DNA from: Lewinella sp. IMCC34191
GTDB taxonomy: Bacteria; Bacteroidota; Bacteroidia; Chitinophagales; Saprospiraceae
Direction of reading: 5' to 3'
Length of the DNA stretch: 64,000 nucleotides
NCBI RefSeq assembly: GCF_003390935.1
Contig: NZ_QNQZ01000007.1
Span: 62,001 to 126,000, forward strand
The translations under genes were made by a program, and so were the position numbers. Below the pieces are notes generated by a model, which saw only the letters and a list, made by a program, of their open reading frames with translations, did no database searches and was not told where the DNA came from. Positions within the stretch are counted from its first letter, which is position 1; each line of letters starts with the position of its first letter. Shown here piece after piece: positions 32,595 through 40,541 of the stretch.

Positions 32595-33131
32595 ATGATC
32601 TGGAGTGACAAGAAGATACTGGCGGCCATGGACCGCGGCGAGATCGTGATCAAGCCCTTCGACCGGGCCAACCTGGGTACCAACAGCTACGACGTGCATC
32701 TCGGTAAGCACCTGGCCCGGTACAAGGACCACATCCTCGACGCCCGGCAACACAACGAGATCGAGGAAATGACCATCGGCCCGGAAGGATTCGTCCTACA
32801 TCCGAATACCCTCTACCTCGGCGTCACCCTGGAATACACCGAGACCCACAGCAGCGTCCCCTTTCTCGAGGGAAAGAGCAGCGTGGGCCGGCTGGGGATC
32901 GACATTCACGCCACCGCCGGTAAGGGCGACGTCGGCTTCTGTAACCACTGGACGCTGGAGATCAGCTGTACCCATCCCGTACGCGTCTACGCCGGCATGC
33001 CGATCGGACAATTGATCTACTTTGGTGTCGACGGCGACATCGAGAATTACTACAACAAGAAGCCCAACGCGAAGTACAACAGCGTAAGCGACCGGCCGAT
33101 GGAATCGATGATGTGGAAGAACTCCTTCTGA
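32595..33131 (+). CDS. dcd: dCTP deaminase
   Basis: Deaminates dCTP to dUTP, feeding dTMP synthesis. The 178-residue protein has NLGTNSYDVHLGKHL near the N-terminus, catalytic-site EGKSSVGRLGIDIHATAG (about 92-109), DVGFCNHWTLEI and the C-terminal nucleotide-binding tail (KPNAKYNSVSDRP). The length fits the family. prmC follows closely on the same strand; the open frame of prmC overlaps the dcd end. Confidence 0.95.
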   Translation: MIWSDKKILAAMDRGEIVIKPFDRANLGTNSYDVHLGKHLARYKDHILDARQHNEIEEMTIGPEGFVLHPNTLYLGVTLEYTETHSSVPFLEGKSSVGRLGIDIHATAGKGDVGFCNHWTLEISCTHPVRVYAGMPIGQLIYFGVDGDIENYYNKKPNAKYNSVSDRPMESMMWKNSF

Positions 33132-33154
33132 CCCAGGCCGCCAACGTCCTCCCC

Positions 33155-33997
33155 GTGCGTACCGACGATCTTTCGAAACACTTCATCCGTGAACTCAAGA
33201 CGGCCCTCGGGGCCGGTGAGGCCGCCTCTGTCACCCGACTGGTCATGGAAGACGTTTTCGGCTGGCGGCAGGGCAACCGGCCCCGTATGCTCACTTCCGA
33301 CGAAGAACTGCTCGCCTGGGTGACGCTCAATCGACTGCACGGCGGAGAGCCGGTGCAGTACGTGACCGGCATCGCCGATTTCTACGGTCTGCAACTCACC
33401 GTCACGCCCGCCGTCCTCATCCCCCGTCCGGAAACCGAGGAGCTGGTAGAGTGGATCCTCGACGATCATCCGGCCGGTACCTCCCGGCACATCGTCGACC
33501 TCGGTACCGGATCCGGCTGTATCCCGCTGGCCATCCAGGACCGGCGGCCGGAGTGGATGTGCGAAGGAGTAGACGTCAGTAAGGAAGCGCTGGAAGTGGC
33601 CGACAAGAACCGGGAAGCGCTGCAATCCAACGTCACCTTTAAGGAGGGGAACGTACTGGAAGGTCGACTGGCCCACGAGGGGCTCTACGATATTATCGTG
33701 AGTAACCCGCCCTATATCCCACCGTCCGAGCGCAAGCAGATGGGCGAATCCGTGCTGGTCCACGAGCCCGAACTGGCGCTGTTCGTGCCTGAGGACGATC
33801 CCCTGGTATTCTACCGCAAGATCGGCGAGATCGGACTTACCGCTCTGCGCACCGGTGGCTACGTCTACGCAGAAACGAACGAGAATAACAGCGATCAGGT
33901 GATGCGCATGTTCCGCGACCTGGGGTACCGGCGGGTGGAACGGCGCAAGGACCTCCAGGGCAAGTGGCGCATGGTGCGCGTGCAGCTGGAAGACTAG
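33155..33997 (+). CDS. prmC: Peptide chain release factor N5-glutamine methyltransferase
   Basis: Methylates the GGQ glutamine of release factors RF1 and RF2. The 280 residues have an N-terminal helical domain, SAM site VDLGTGSGCIPLAI and catalytic motif SNPPYIPP. The C-terminal GYVYAETNEN is also typical. The frame has no ATG start. GTG at 33113 would overlap dcd and add 14 unusual residues; GTG at 33155 (MRTDDLSKHFIREL) matches the family N-terminus. It is in an operon with dcd. The stop overlaps the stop of the convergent SWIM gene (CTAG). Confidence 0.92.
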   Translation: MRTDDLSKHFIRELKTALGAGEAASVTRLVMEDVFGWRQGNRPRMLTSDEELLAWVTLNRLHGGEPVQYVTGIADFYGLQLTVTPAVLIPRPETEELVEWILDDHPAGTSRHIVDLGTGSGCIPLAIQDRRPEWMCEGVDVSKEALEVADKNREALQSNVTFKEGNVLEGRLAHEGLYDIIVSNPPYIPPSERKQMGESVLVHEPELALFVPEDDPLVFYRKIGEIGLTALRTGGYVYAETNENNSDQVMRMFRDLGYRRVERRKDLQGKWRMVRVQLED

Positions 33998-35277
33998 CTG
34001 GCCGGCTGCTCCGCGGGCACGAATCCCGTTTCCGTCAGTAAACTCAACGGCCGCAGCCGGTAGCCGTCGAATTCCGCGAAGATGGCCACCGCCTGCCCAC
34101 CGGAAACCGCGAGCAGGCGATAAAAACCGTCGAAGGCCGGCGTGACGGGAACGGATTTCTGCTGACTATCCACCAGCAGTAACTGGCGGCCGGCCTTGAG
34201 CGGTCTAACTTCCGCCAGGTACACCGGGTAGTGAATGAGCCAGGGGTTCACGCCGATCGCCCGACGATAATTCGCCAGCATTTCTTCGAATGTGGTATAT
34301 CCGATCAGGCCATCGTACGGCCGGCCTCCCGCGCGTGGTTCTGGAAAGATGCCCCGTTGCGGGTAGCTGCCGGGATAGTAATGCACGCTGCCTTCGAAAG
34401 AGGCCGATAGCGGCCAGGATTGCTCGAAGGGCGCCCGCCCGAAAACGTAGTCCAGTAGGAGAGTGTAGCGTTTGCTCTTTTCGCCCCGCAACCAGACCCG
34501 GCGGTAGCGCAGGCGGTCCTCCTCCCCCTCGACGGTACCCATGACCAGCCAGTGGTCGGCTTTGCCGGGACGTTGCAGCAGATCGCCGCGACGGGTGTTG
34601 ATGCCGGCCGTCTGGTACAACTCATTCCGCCGGTCGGGGCTGAATTCATCGCGGATGCGCCACGACCGAATGAAGAGGAAGAGGTCGCCCAGTGTGCGGG
34701 CGGTGGTATGCTCGGCTTCTTCTTCCGGTAAATCGATCAGCCGGCGGATACGGCCCGCCAGGCCGGGAAGCTTCGCGTCCGTGAGGCGGGTGGCGATGGC
34801 GGTCCAGGTGTCCGGTCCCTGGCCGAGGGTGTCGGCAATGCCCTGGCGGGCTACGTCCAGCAGTCGCAGCTCGAGTTCGTTGATGCCGTCGGTCATTAGG
34901 TCGAGCCGGGCGGCCAGCCGGTCGTCGGCCTTTTCCTCGTCCTTGATCTCGCGCGCGGGACGGAAAGAATGGTGCTGCACCGAACGCACCCAGTCCGGGG
35001 GCTGGCCGACGGTAAAGCGATCGGCGTTGTTTTTAAGCAAGAATACCAGGGCCAGACCGTGGGCGCAGGGCCGTGCCCGTGCCCGGCAACTGCAGAAGAA
35101 CTTACCCTCCGCAACCTGGACGGCGGATTCGATGGCCCGCCGGCCGTTGTAGTCGAACTCTCCCCACAGCCATTCGCCGTCACCGCCGAGCAGGCGCCAG
35201 CGGCGACTGTAGAACAACCGACGACCCGCTTCGAGGGTCTTGGGGTCGGGAGCCAGTTGGAGAAGGTGGTCGGTCAT
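33994..35277 (-). CDS. SWIM zinc-finger family protein
   Basis: A 427-residue cytoplasmic protein. Near residues 60-75 it has the SWIM C-x-C-x(n)-C-x-H motif: FFCSCRARARPCAHGLALV, a zinc-binding fold linked to DNA or protein contacts. The remaining 350 residues are the poorly characterised region typical of Bacteroidota SWIM proteins. In related genomes such genes often stand with a MoxR-type ATPase, VWA protein and DUF5682/DUF5691 genes; none are present here, so this copy is an orphan. Start MTDHLLQLAPDP at 35277 was preferred to the longer frame. Confidence 0.78.
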   Translation of the reverse strand: MTDHLLQLAPDPKTLEAGRRLFYSRRWRLLGGDGEWLWGEFDYNGRRAIESAVQVAEGKFFCSCRARARPCAHGLALVFLLKNNADRFTVGQPPDWVRSVQHHSFRPAREIKDEEKADDRLAARLDLMTDGINELELRLLDVARQGIADTLGQGPDTWTAIATRLTDAKLPGLAGRIRRLIDLPEEEAEHTTARTLGDLFLFIRSWRIRDEFSPDRRNELYQTAGINTRRGDLLQRPGKADHWLVMGTVEGEEDRLRYRRVWLRGEKSKRYTLLLDYVFGRAPFEQSWPLSASFEGSVHYYPGSYPQRGIFPEPRAGGRPYDGLIGYTTFEEMLANYRRAIGVNPWLIHYPVYLAEVRPLKAGRQLLLVDSQQKSVPVTPAFDGFYRLLAVSGGQAVAIFAEFDGYRLRPLSLLTETGFVPAEQPAS

Positions 35278-35305
35278 AGGGCGGCGGACAAGATAGACCG
35301 CGGCG

Positions 35306-35450
35306 AAATAAAGGGCGCCCAATCCGTAGGGATCGGGCGCTACCGCAAAATACAAAGCATCAGTGCTATCAAAGGAGTGGTTAGGAATATCCTAGTCCAC
35401 CATGTGCTTCCTGTGTCGTTTATACCGTAAGCACGAAAAGTGTTACCCCG
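35306..35450 (-). repeat. Structured element, copy A (candidate small RNA or UTR element)
   Basis: Minus-strand order: TAAC-x-CTTTTCG, TATAAACGACA, GGAAG, GATAGCAC, GCTTT, then GGTAGCGC and a hairpin GCGCCC-GATCC/GGAT-GGGCGC (35340-35315) followed by CCTTTATTT. The same ordered words occur in copy B. The final hairpin with T-tract is a plausible minus-strand terminator, about 30 bp before the SWIM gene start. Confidence 0.5.
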
Positions 35451-35835
35451 GACTCCGGAAAAGTGTCCAACTACCGGTTGATTGCGGGCGCTATAGAGGG
35501 GAAGTCCGGAAAAGCTCCTTATTTCCCGGCAAATCCGTTGTTATCGAGGCCTACGATCCGAATTTTTCAAGCGTACGCCGCGCGAAGCGAAGAGGGCTGC
35601 CCTGCGCGCAACTATCGCCGGCCAGCGGGCTGGGCGATACCTTTCCGTTTGAGGGGAAGCCTTGCCGGGTGGTTCCCGTTTCCACCGCCGACAGCGACAC
35701 CCGGCAGCCGACCGACTCCGCTTCCACCTTCCACGAGTTGCTTTCCAGGGCGTAACGAATGGGTTGATGATCTTACCAGCGTCCAGAAAGCGAGCCTTTC
35801 GCTGCTGTTCGTCCGATGGAGCGTATGGCGTTACA

Positions 35836-35985
35836 ATAAGGAGCGCCCGACCCGCAGGGGCCGAGCGCTACCGTCTAAAAATCTAAAAAAGCCTAGGTGC
35901 TATCAGAGGACCGGCTGAAATACGGTGTTCTATAGTGTATCTTCCTTGCCGTTTATGCGGGAAGGGCGAAAAGGTTACCCACGAT
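35836..35985 (-). repeat. Structured element, copy B
   Basis: Same orientation and same ordered words as copy A (TAACC-TTTTCG, ATAAACGGCA, GGAAG, GATAGCAC, GCTTT, GGTAGCGC and a GCGCT-type hairpin at 35842-35869 followed by CCTTATT). The loop sequences differ and the spacing between words has changed. This suggests an old duplication in which the stems were maintained. Confidence 0.5.
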
Positions 35986-36307
35986 GGGTGAAAAAATTTT
36001 CTGCCCCGCGGGACGGCCGGCGCGAAGAGAAGGATACGGGAGGTCGCCCATCTTTCAATGGCTCCCGGTGGAGTGCATTCGTATGCAATGAAGGACGCTT
36101 CGCTGCTCCCGGCCGGGGCCGATAATAGGGATACGGATCGCGTACCGTCGCGGATGCACGCGGTTACCCGGGCAGTTTTCCTGCCCCGAAAGCGGTGCGT
36201 CTGCTGATTAGTTAATCCTTTACACGACGAGGATCGGTCCGGTACCGGGTGCCTACCTTCGTGCATGTCCAAATAAATCTTCTTAAGCGTTCAGCCACCC
36301 AAACCGG

Positions 36308-37150
36308 ATGATGAAAGCATACACCAGCTATTTTTCAGTGCTGCTATTGGCATTTACCGTCTGTGCCTGTAATCCGGATAAAGCAGACGCGGAGGGGGAG
36401 GACGTGATCACCCTGACCCGCGACAGCCTGACCATTCAGGTGGATCCACGACTCGGCGGAAGGCTGGTGAGCCTGCAGTACGCCGGCCAGGAAGTTTTGC
36501 CGACTACTCGTGACAGCAGCGGTTTCCAGTTCGGCAGTACGGCATGGCCGGCGCCCCAGGCCGATTGGTCGTGGCCGCCCCCCGCGACTCTCGACAGGGA
36601 GCCGTACTCGGTACAGAAGGTGGAAGACCACTCCGTCCTGCTCATCAGTAAACAGGATCCGAAAACCGGACTCGTTCTGCAAAAGCGGTACCGTCTGGGA
36701 CCGAATTCCGATATCGGGCTCACCTACTGGCTGACGAATAAGGGGGACTCCATCCGCTCGGTCGGCGCCTGGGAGGTCACGCGACTGCCCTACGGTGGAG
36801 AATTCTCCTTTTACAGTGACTCCCTGCGGGTCGAGCGCGGATCGGCCGAAACCGTTCAAAGCCAGGACAGCCTCCGACGGATCACCGTTGACGATCGCCA
36901 CGAGGGCAAGGTCAAGGTCTTCGCCGACCTCGACAGCATTCCGGCTGTCTATACCCATGACGGTATCCGGTTGGAAAAGCATACGGTCGTTTCGGATTAC
37001 TACCGCGTGGCGCCCGGTCAGGCGCCGTTGGAAATTTACCTGGACCAGGAAGCCGGCTTTATCGAGTTCGAGCTACACGGCGATTATCGCAGACTGGGTT
37101 ACGACGAAACGAGTACCCTTCGTACGAAATGGGTAGTGGGCAGGGAGTAA
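36308..37150 (+). CDS. DUF4380 lipoprotein
   Basis: The 280-residue protein has a lipoprotein signal ending LLLAFTVCAC with Cys at about 21. A galactose-mutarotase-like beta-sandwich of the DUF4380 type follows: VDPRLGGRLVSLQYAGQEVL near 46-65, FGSTAWPAPQADWSWPP and later WEVTRLPYGGEFSFY. Such proteins are probably carbohydrate-binding or mutarotase-like lipoproteins of the cell envelope. Function is unproven. The gene starts ATGATG; either ATG could serve. It converges with aceK with adjacent stops (37150/37151). Confidence 0.8.
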   Translation: MMKAYTSYFSVLLLAFTVCACNPDKADAEGEDVITLTRDSLTIQVDPRLGGRLVSLQYAGQEVLPTTRDSSGFQFGSTAWPAPQADWSWPPPATLDREPYSVQKVEDHSVLLISKQDPKTGLVLQKRYRLGPNSDIGLTYWLTNKGDSIRSVGAWEVTRLPYGGEFSFYSDSLRVERGSAETVQSQDSLRRITVDDRHEGKVKVFADLDSIPAVYTHDGIRLEKHTVVSDYYRVAPGQAPLEIYLDQEAGFIEFELHGDYRRLGYDETSTLRTKWVVGRE

Positions 37151-38908
37151 TCAGTTGCTGACCTTTGGAGGCGTCTGTAGAAAACGCCACCCCGTACGGT
37201 AGGGGAAGACGTCCATGATCTCGCCCGCGAGCAGGCGCTGCTTGACGTCGTTCCAGAAGTCGGCGTCGAATATCTCGCCGTGCTGTGATTTAAGGTAATT
37301 CAGTTGGGCACCGGAACGGAGCAGGAAAGCCGGAAATTCCTCCGGAAAGATGTCCTTCGGCCCGACGTAATACCACGGGTGGCTGGCCATCTCCTCTTCG
37401 GGCGTCCGCGGCTCGGGAATGTGCCGAAAATTGCAATCCGTCACCAGTTCGATCTCGTCGTAGTCGTAAAAGACAACCCGGTTTACGCGGGTCACGCCGA
37501 AGTTTTTCATGAGCAGGTCACCCGGAAAGATATTCGCGGCGGCCAGTTGTTTGATGGCCCGTCCGTAGTCCCGGAGCGCCTTCTGGGCCATCGCCTCGTC
37601 GGCCCGCTGGAGAAAGATATTCAGGGGTGTCATTTCCTTTTCGACGTACACGTGGGAGATCATGACACTATCGTCGAGCAGCTCCACTTTGGAGGGCGCC
37701 GTTTTACGCAGTTCTTCCAGGCAGCTCTCCGCGAAACGTTCCCGCGGAAGGGAGAGCTTCTCGAAAAGGTAGCTGTCGGCCATGCGGCCAACCCGGTCGT
37801 GGCGCTTGACGAGGTCGTACTTTTCCTTCACCACCTCCGCACTGACTTGTTTGGGCGGGGCGAATTGGTCGCGGATGATCTTGAATACCATATTCAGCCG
37901 CGGACTGGTAAACACGTACATTACCATACCCGCTATGCCCGGGGCGGAAGTGAATACCTCCTGTGGATCGCTGGCCGTATCGCGGAAGTGGCGCAGTAGC
38001 TCCCGGTAGAAAACCGTCTTGCCGTGCTTCTCGAAACCGATGGCGTTGTATAGCTCACTGATGCGTTTACTCGGCATGAAGGTGTGGAGAAAGTCGACCA
38101 TGTCACTGGGGACGCTGATGTCCGCCAAAAAGTACGAGCGGTGGTAGCTGAAGATGGATACTACCTGGTCGGTTTCCAGCAAAAGGGCGTCAATGAGGAT
38201 GCCCCTTTCCGGTGGATGCAGGAGGGGAAGGATCCATGGATAGACGTGCTCCCCATCCAATACCCGGCCGACGATGTAGGCCGATTTGTTCCGATAGAAA
38301 ACCGAGGTCAGTACTTCGAGACGCTGTGCCCCGCCGGCCGGGTGGGATTCCCAACGTTCGGCCACGAGGCGGATGTCGCGGTTGCGGTCTTCCCACTCCA
38401 CCGTAAAGGGGAACCGGTCCAGGACCTGGTAGATCACGTCCCGTAAGGGTACACCGGTGAGATCGAAGTCGTAGGTGATGGAAGTCAGGCCCTGGTACTC
38501 CCGGTAGCTGCCGGTGCGTACCACGAACATTACGGATGGGTCCGCGCCGATACCGTGCGTGTGCCGGTAGACGGAATTGAAGAAGGTTTCGGCGATGTTG
38601 CGGGTATTGAAGTGCGCGATTTCCTCGGCGAAGGCATCGCTCACCTGCTTCCAAAAGTCATCGTCCGGGTGCACCGCCTCCAGCATTTGCTGCAGGCTGG
38701 CGGTGGTTTTGCTTACTTCCTGCCGGTATAGGGAAATGCGGCTTACCGCGTCGGCCTGCGTACCGTGCCAGTCGCGCTGCTCGAAGCGCAGCCGTGCTCG
38801 CTTGGTGATCAGCTTGAAGCGGTAGTAATAGTCCATATACCCCATCAGGATACGGTGTGCCGCTTCGTAATGGATTAGGGCGGTAAACGCAGGATCAACG
38901 CTTTTCAT
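37151..38908 (-). CDS. aceK: Isocitrate dehydrogenase kinase/phosphatase
   Basis: Bifunctional enzyme that phosphorylates and inactivates, or reactivates, isocitrate dehydrogenase, directing carbon to the glyoxylate shunt. All 585 residues align with AceK in order: an N-terminal regulatory domain, then ATP-loop APGIAGMVMYVFTSPRLNMV with FKIIRDQFAPPK (Lys of the kinase site), the PLNIFLQRA segment, and catalytic-loop FPGDLLMKNFGVTR with VVFYDYDEIELVTDCNFR. AceK is best known from Proteobacteria and is unusual in Bacteroidota. No aceA or aceB is nearby. Codon use looks like that of the neighbours. Confidence 0.93.
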   Translation of the reverse strand: MKSVDPAFTALIHYEAAHRILMGYMDYYYRFKLITKRARLRFEQRDWHGTQADAVSRISLYRQEVSKTTASLQQMLEAVHPDDDFWKQVSDAFAEEIAHFNTRNIAETFFNSVYRHTHGIGADPSVMFVVRTGSYREYQGLTSITYDFDLTGVPLRDVIYQVLDRFPFTVEWEDRNRDIRLVAERWESHPAGGAQRLEVLTSVFYRNKSAYIVGRVLDGEHVYPWILPLLHPPERGILIDALLLETDQVVSIFSYHRSYFLADISVPSDMVDFLHTFMPSKRISELYNAIGFEKHGKTVFYRELLRHFRDTASDPQEVFTSAPGIAGMVMYVFTSPRLNMVFKIIRDQFAPPKQVSAEVVKEKYDLVKRHDRVGRMADSYLFEKLSLPRERFAESCLEELRKTAPSKVELLDDSVMISHVYVEKEMTPLNIFLQRADEAMAQKALRDYGRAIKQLAAANIFPGDLLMKNFGVTRVNRVVFYDYDEIELVTDCNFRHIPEPRTPEEEMASHPWYYVGPKDIFPEEFPAFLLRSGAQLNYLKSQHGEIFDADFWNDVKQRLLAGEIMDVFPYRTGWRFLQTPPKVSN

Positions 38909-38933
38909 AGGGAGCTAAGGTAGGTGGTCACCA

Positions 38934-39776
38934 TCATCCATTCCTAGTAGCCCCGTCCGTCCCACTGACGTACGCGACCATTTTCCGGTGGTTGCCCTCG
39001 TGAAAGGACTGCATAATTTTCGGAAAGCGGTACCGGCGGAACAGGCCGGGTAGATCGAAGGGCCGCTTCCTTCTTACGGATTCCTCCAGATCGTTAAGGT
39101 ACCGGCGGGCTTCCGTCAGGCGATTCCACATCTCCGTCTGACTATCCGTCGGGTCGCCGTGACCGGGAATGAGCAGACCGATGTTCCGCTCCCGCAGCAG
39201 CTTTTCAAATAGGTCCAGCGTGGAGCGGTATCGCTTCACCGAATCGTAGACGTAGGGAAATTCCACATTGCTGAGGTAGTCGCCGGCCACCAGAATGCCG
39301 CGGGAGCGGTTGAGCACGACGATAGAGTCGTCGTTGTGGCCGGGGGCCTGGTGTATCTCGTAATCTTCACCTCCAAGCCGGATGGAATGGACCGGCGCGT
39401 CGATTACGGTATTGACGGTGGGGTAGAGGATGGGATAATCGCGCTCGATGTAGTACTGGTCATCGAAGTCTCGGATTTCCTGGAGGATGTCTTCCCGTTT
39501 AGCTTGGTCGACGAAGGCCCGGGAAGCGATCACGTTGAAATCCCGAAAACGGCCGTAACCGATAATGTGATCGTAATCGGAGTGGGTGAACAGGAGGTGG
39601 CAGTCGCGGTCGCCTTTATATTTATCCACTTGCCTGCCGATCTCGTCGATTTCGTCGGGTAGCCAGTTCGGATCAACCAATAGCAGGTGATCGGAACCGA
39701 CGATCATTATGGTGGTGGTACGAAAGAGGGCACTCTCGAATACAGTCAGCGTGTCCGTATCTTGATATGTTCTCAT
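38934..39776 (-). CDS. MBL-fold metallo-hydrolase
   Basis: The 280-residue protein has the metallo-beta-lactamase zinc motif H-x-D-x-D-H as THSDYDHIIGY near 80-90. Further ligands are in QAPGHNDDSIVV (His), VAGDYLSNVEF (Asp) and LLIPGHGDP (His). The substrate is unknown; this subgroup includes glyoxalase II-like and arylsulfatase-like hydrolases. MRTYQDTDTL at 39776 was chosen because the longer frame overlaps the divergent DUF1330 gene. It lies 25 bp upstream of aceK on the same strand, so co-transcription is likely. Confidence 0.8.
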   Translation of the reverse strand: MRTYQDTDTLTVFESALFRTTTIMIVGSDHLLLVDPNWLPDEIDEIGRQVDKYKGDRDCHLLFTHSDYDHIIGYGRFRDFNVIASRAFVDQAKREDILQEIRDFDDQYYIERDYPILYPTVNTVIDAPVHSIRLGGEDYEIHQAPGHNDDSIVVLNRSRGILVAGDYLSNVEFPYVYDSVKRYRSTLDLFEKLLRERNIGLLIPGHGDPTDSQTEMWNRLTEARRYLNDLEESVRRKRPFDLPGLFRRYRFPKIMQSFHEGNHRKMVAYVSGTDGATRNG

Positions 39777-39790
39777 AAGTCCGCAATCAA

Positions 39791-40180
39791 ATGAACGGTA
39801 TGGGTTATACAACTTCAACGGAACAGCAAATCGAGCAATTGAAGACACTAGACCGGTCACGACCGGTTCGCATGCTTAATCTACTGCGGTACCGTGCAAT
39901 CGCTACGGGAGATACGCTTAGCGGTGAGGCGATGTATGCCAAGTACCTGAAGGCGGCGGTACCCATTCTGGAAGTGTTTGGTGCAAAGGTACTTCTCGAA
40001 GGACAGCCGCTTTTGACCCTCGTCGGGCCCAAGGATGAAAAGTGGGACCGGATGTTGATCGTGCGGTACCCTTCTCTGCAACGGTTCCTGGAGATGGCCC
40101 GCTACCCGGACTTTCTGGAAGTGTCGACTTACCGCCAGGCTGCCCTGGAGGACCACCGACTGATCGTTATCGGAGAGTAG
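39791..40180 (+). CDS. DUF1330 family protein
   Basis: The 129-residue protein has a dimeric alpha/beta-barrel (ferredoxin-like) fold of the DUF1330 family: RPVRMLNLLRYRAIA, then YAKYLKAAVPILEVFGAKVL and WDRMLIVRYPSLQRFLEMAR with a terminal STYRQAALEDHRLIV. The function of the family is unknown. It is divergent from the MBL hydrolase with only 14 bp between the start codons, so the two promoters must overlap the coding ends. Confidence 0.8.
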   Translation: MNGMGYTTSTEQQIEQLKTLDRSRPVRMLNLLRYRAIATGDTLSGEAMYAKYLKAAVPILEVFGAKVLLEGQPLLTLVGPKDEKWDRMLIVRYPSLQRFLEMARYPDFLEVSTYRQAALEDHRLIVIGE

Positions 40181-40186
40181 GAATGG

Positions 40187-40531
40187 CTAGGCTTGATCCT
40201 GTAAGCGGAAGATTTGATGCATCGGTACCCATTTTACGCCAGCCTCAGCAAAGGGTAGGCGATCTTGATAGCGATCCATCAGGGCTTCCCACGCCCGAAC
40301 CTTTTGCCGGGAGGCATTGATGGCGGCGTGACGTTCTTCGGTATATTGCTCTCCGGTTTCCATCACCATCATCAGCCGATTTCCGGCCCGGTAGATCTGC
40401 ATTTCCAGGATGCCGGCCTCGCGTATGGCATCGGTCACCTCCGGCCAGCACCGACCGGGGGCGTGGTGGGCTTCGTACTCCGCGATCAGTTCGGGATCGT
40501 CTTTGAGGTCACACAGCAGGTAGTGGGTCAT
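40187..40531 (-). CDS. L-rhamnose/L-fucose mutarotase family protein
   Basis: Interconverts anomers of a 6-deoxyhexose so that uptake and dehydrogenation use the right form. The 114 residues carry family features: YEAHHAPGRCWPEVTDAIRE with the catalytic His near 22, EMQIYRAGNRLMMVMET and C-terminal KWVPMHQIFRL. It lies last in the minus-strand run ADH-SDR-FucP-mutarotase, 10 bp after fucP. Because its neighbour is a FucP-type permease, L-fucose is the likely sugar. Confidence 0.85.
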   Translation of the reverse strand: MTHYLLCDLKDDPELIAEYEAHHAPGRCWPEVTDAIREAGILEMQIYRAGNRLMMVMETGEQYTEERHAAINASRQKVRAWEALMDRYQDRLPFAEAGVKWVPMHQIFRLQDQA

Positions 40532-40541
40532 GGGGCGCGCT

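Larger units (their letters stand above)
35278..36307. other. 1-kb gene-poor stretch with duplicated hairpin element
   Basis: No ORF here looks like a real protein (the open frames are Arg/Pro/Ser-rich shadows). It contains two diverged direct copies of a structured element (35306-35450 and 35836-35985). It also has short repeats of CCGGAAAAG near 35456 and 35507 and several GCGAAGC-type words. A near-consensus -7 box TACCTTCG at about 36253 may serve the downstream lipoprotein gene. Confidence 0.6.

Noticed and set aside
35402..35918. Overlapping + strand open frames of 117 and 151 codons in the gene-poor region
   Set aside because: They have Arg/Pro/Ser-rich composition with no motif, overlap each other, and cross the duplicated hairpin element.
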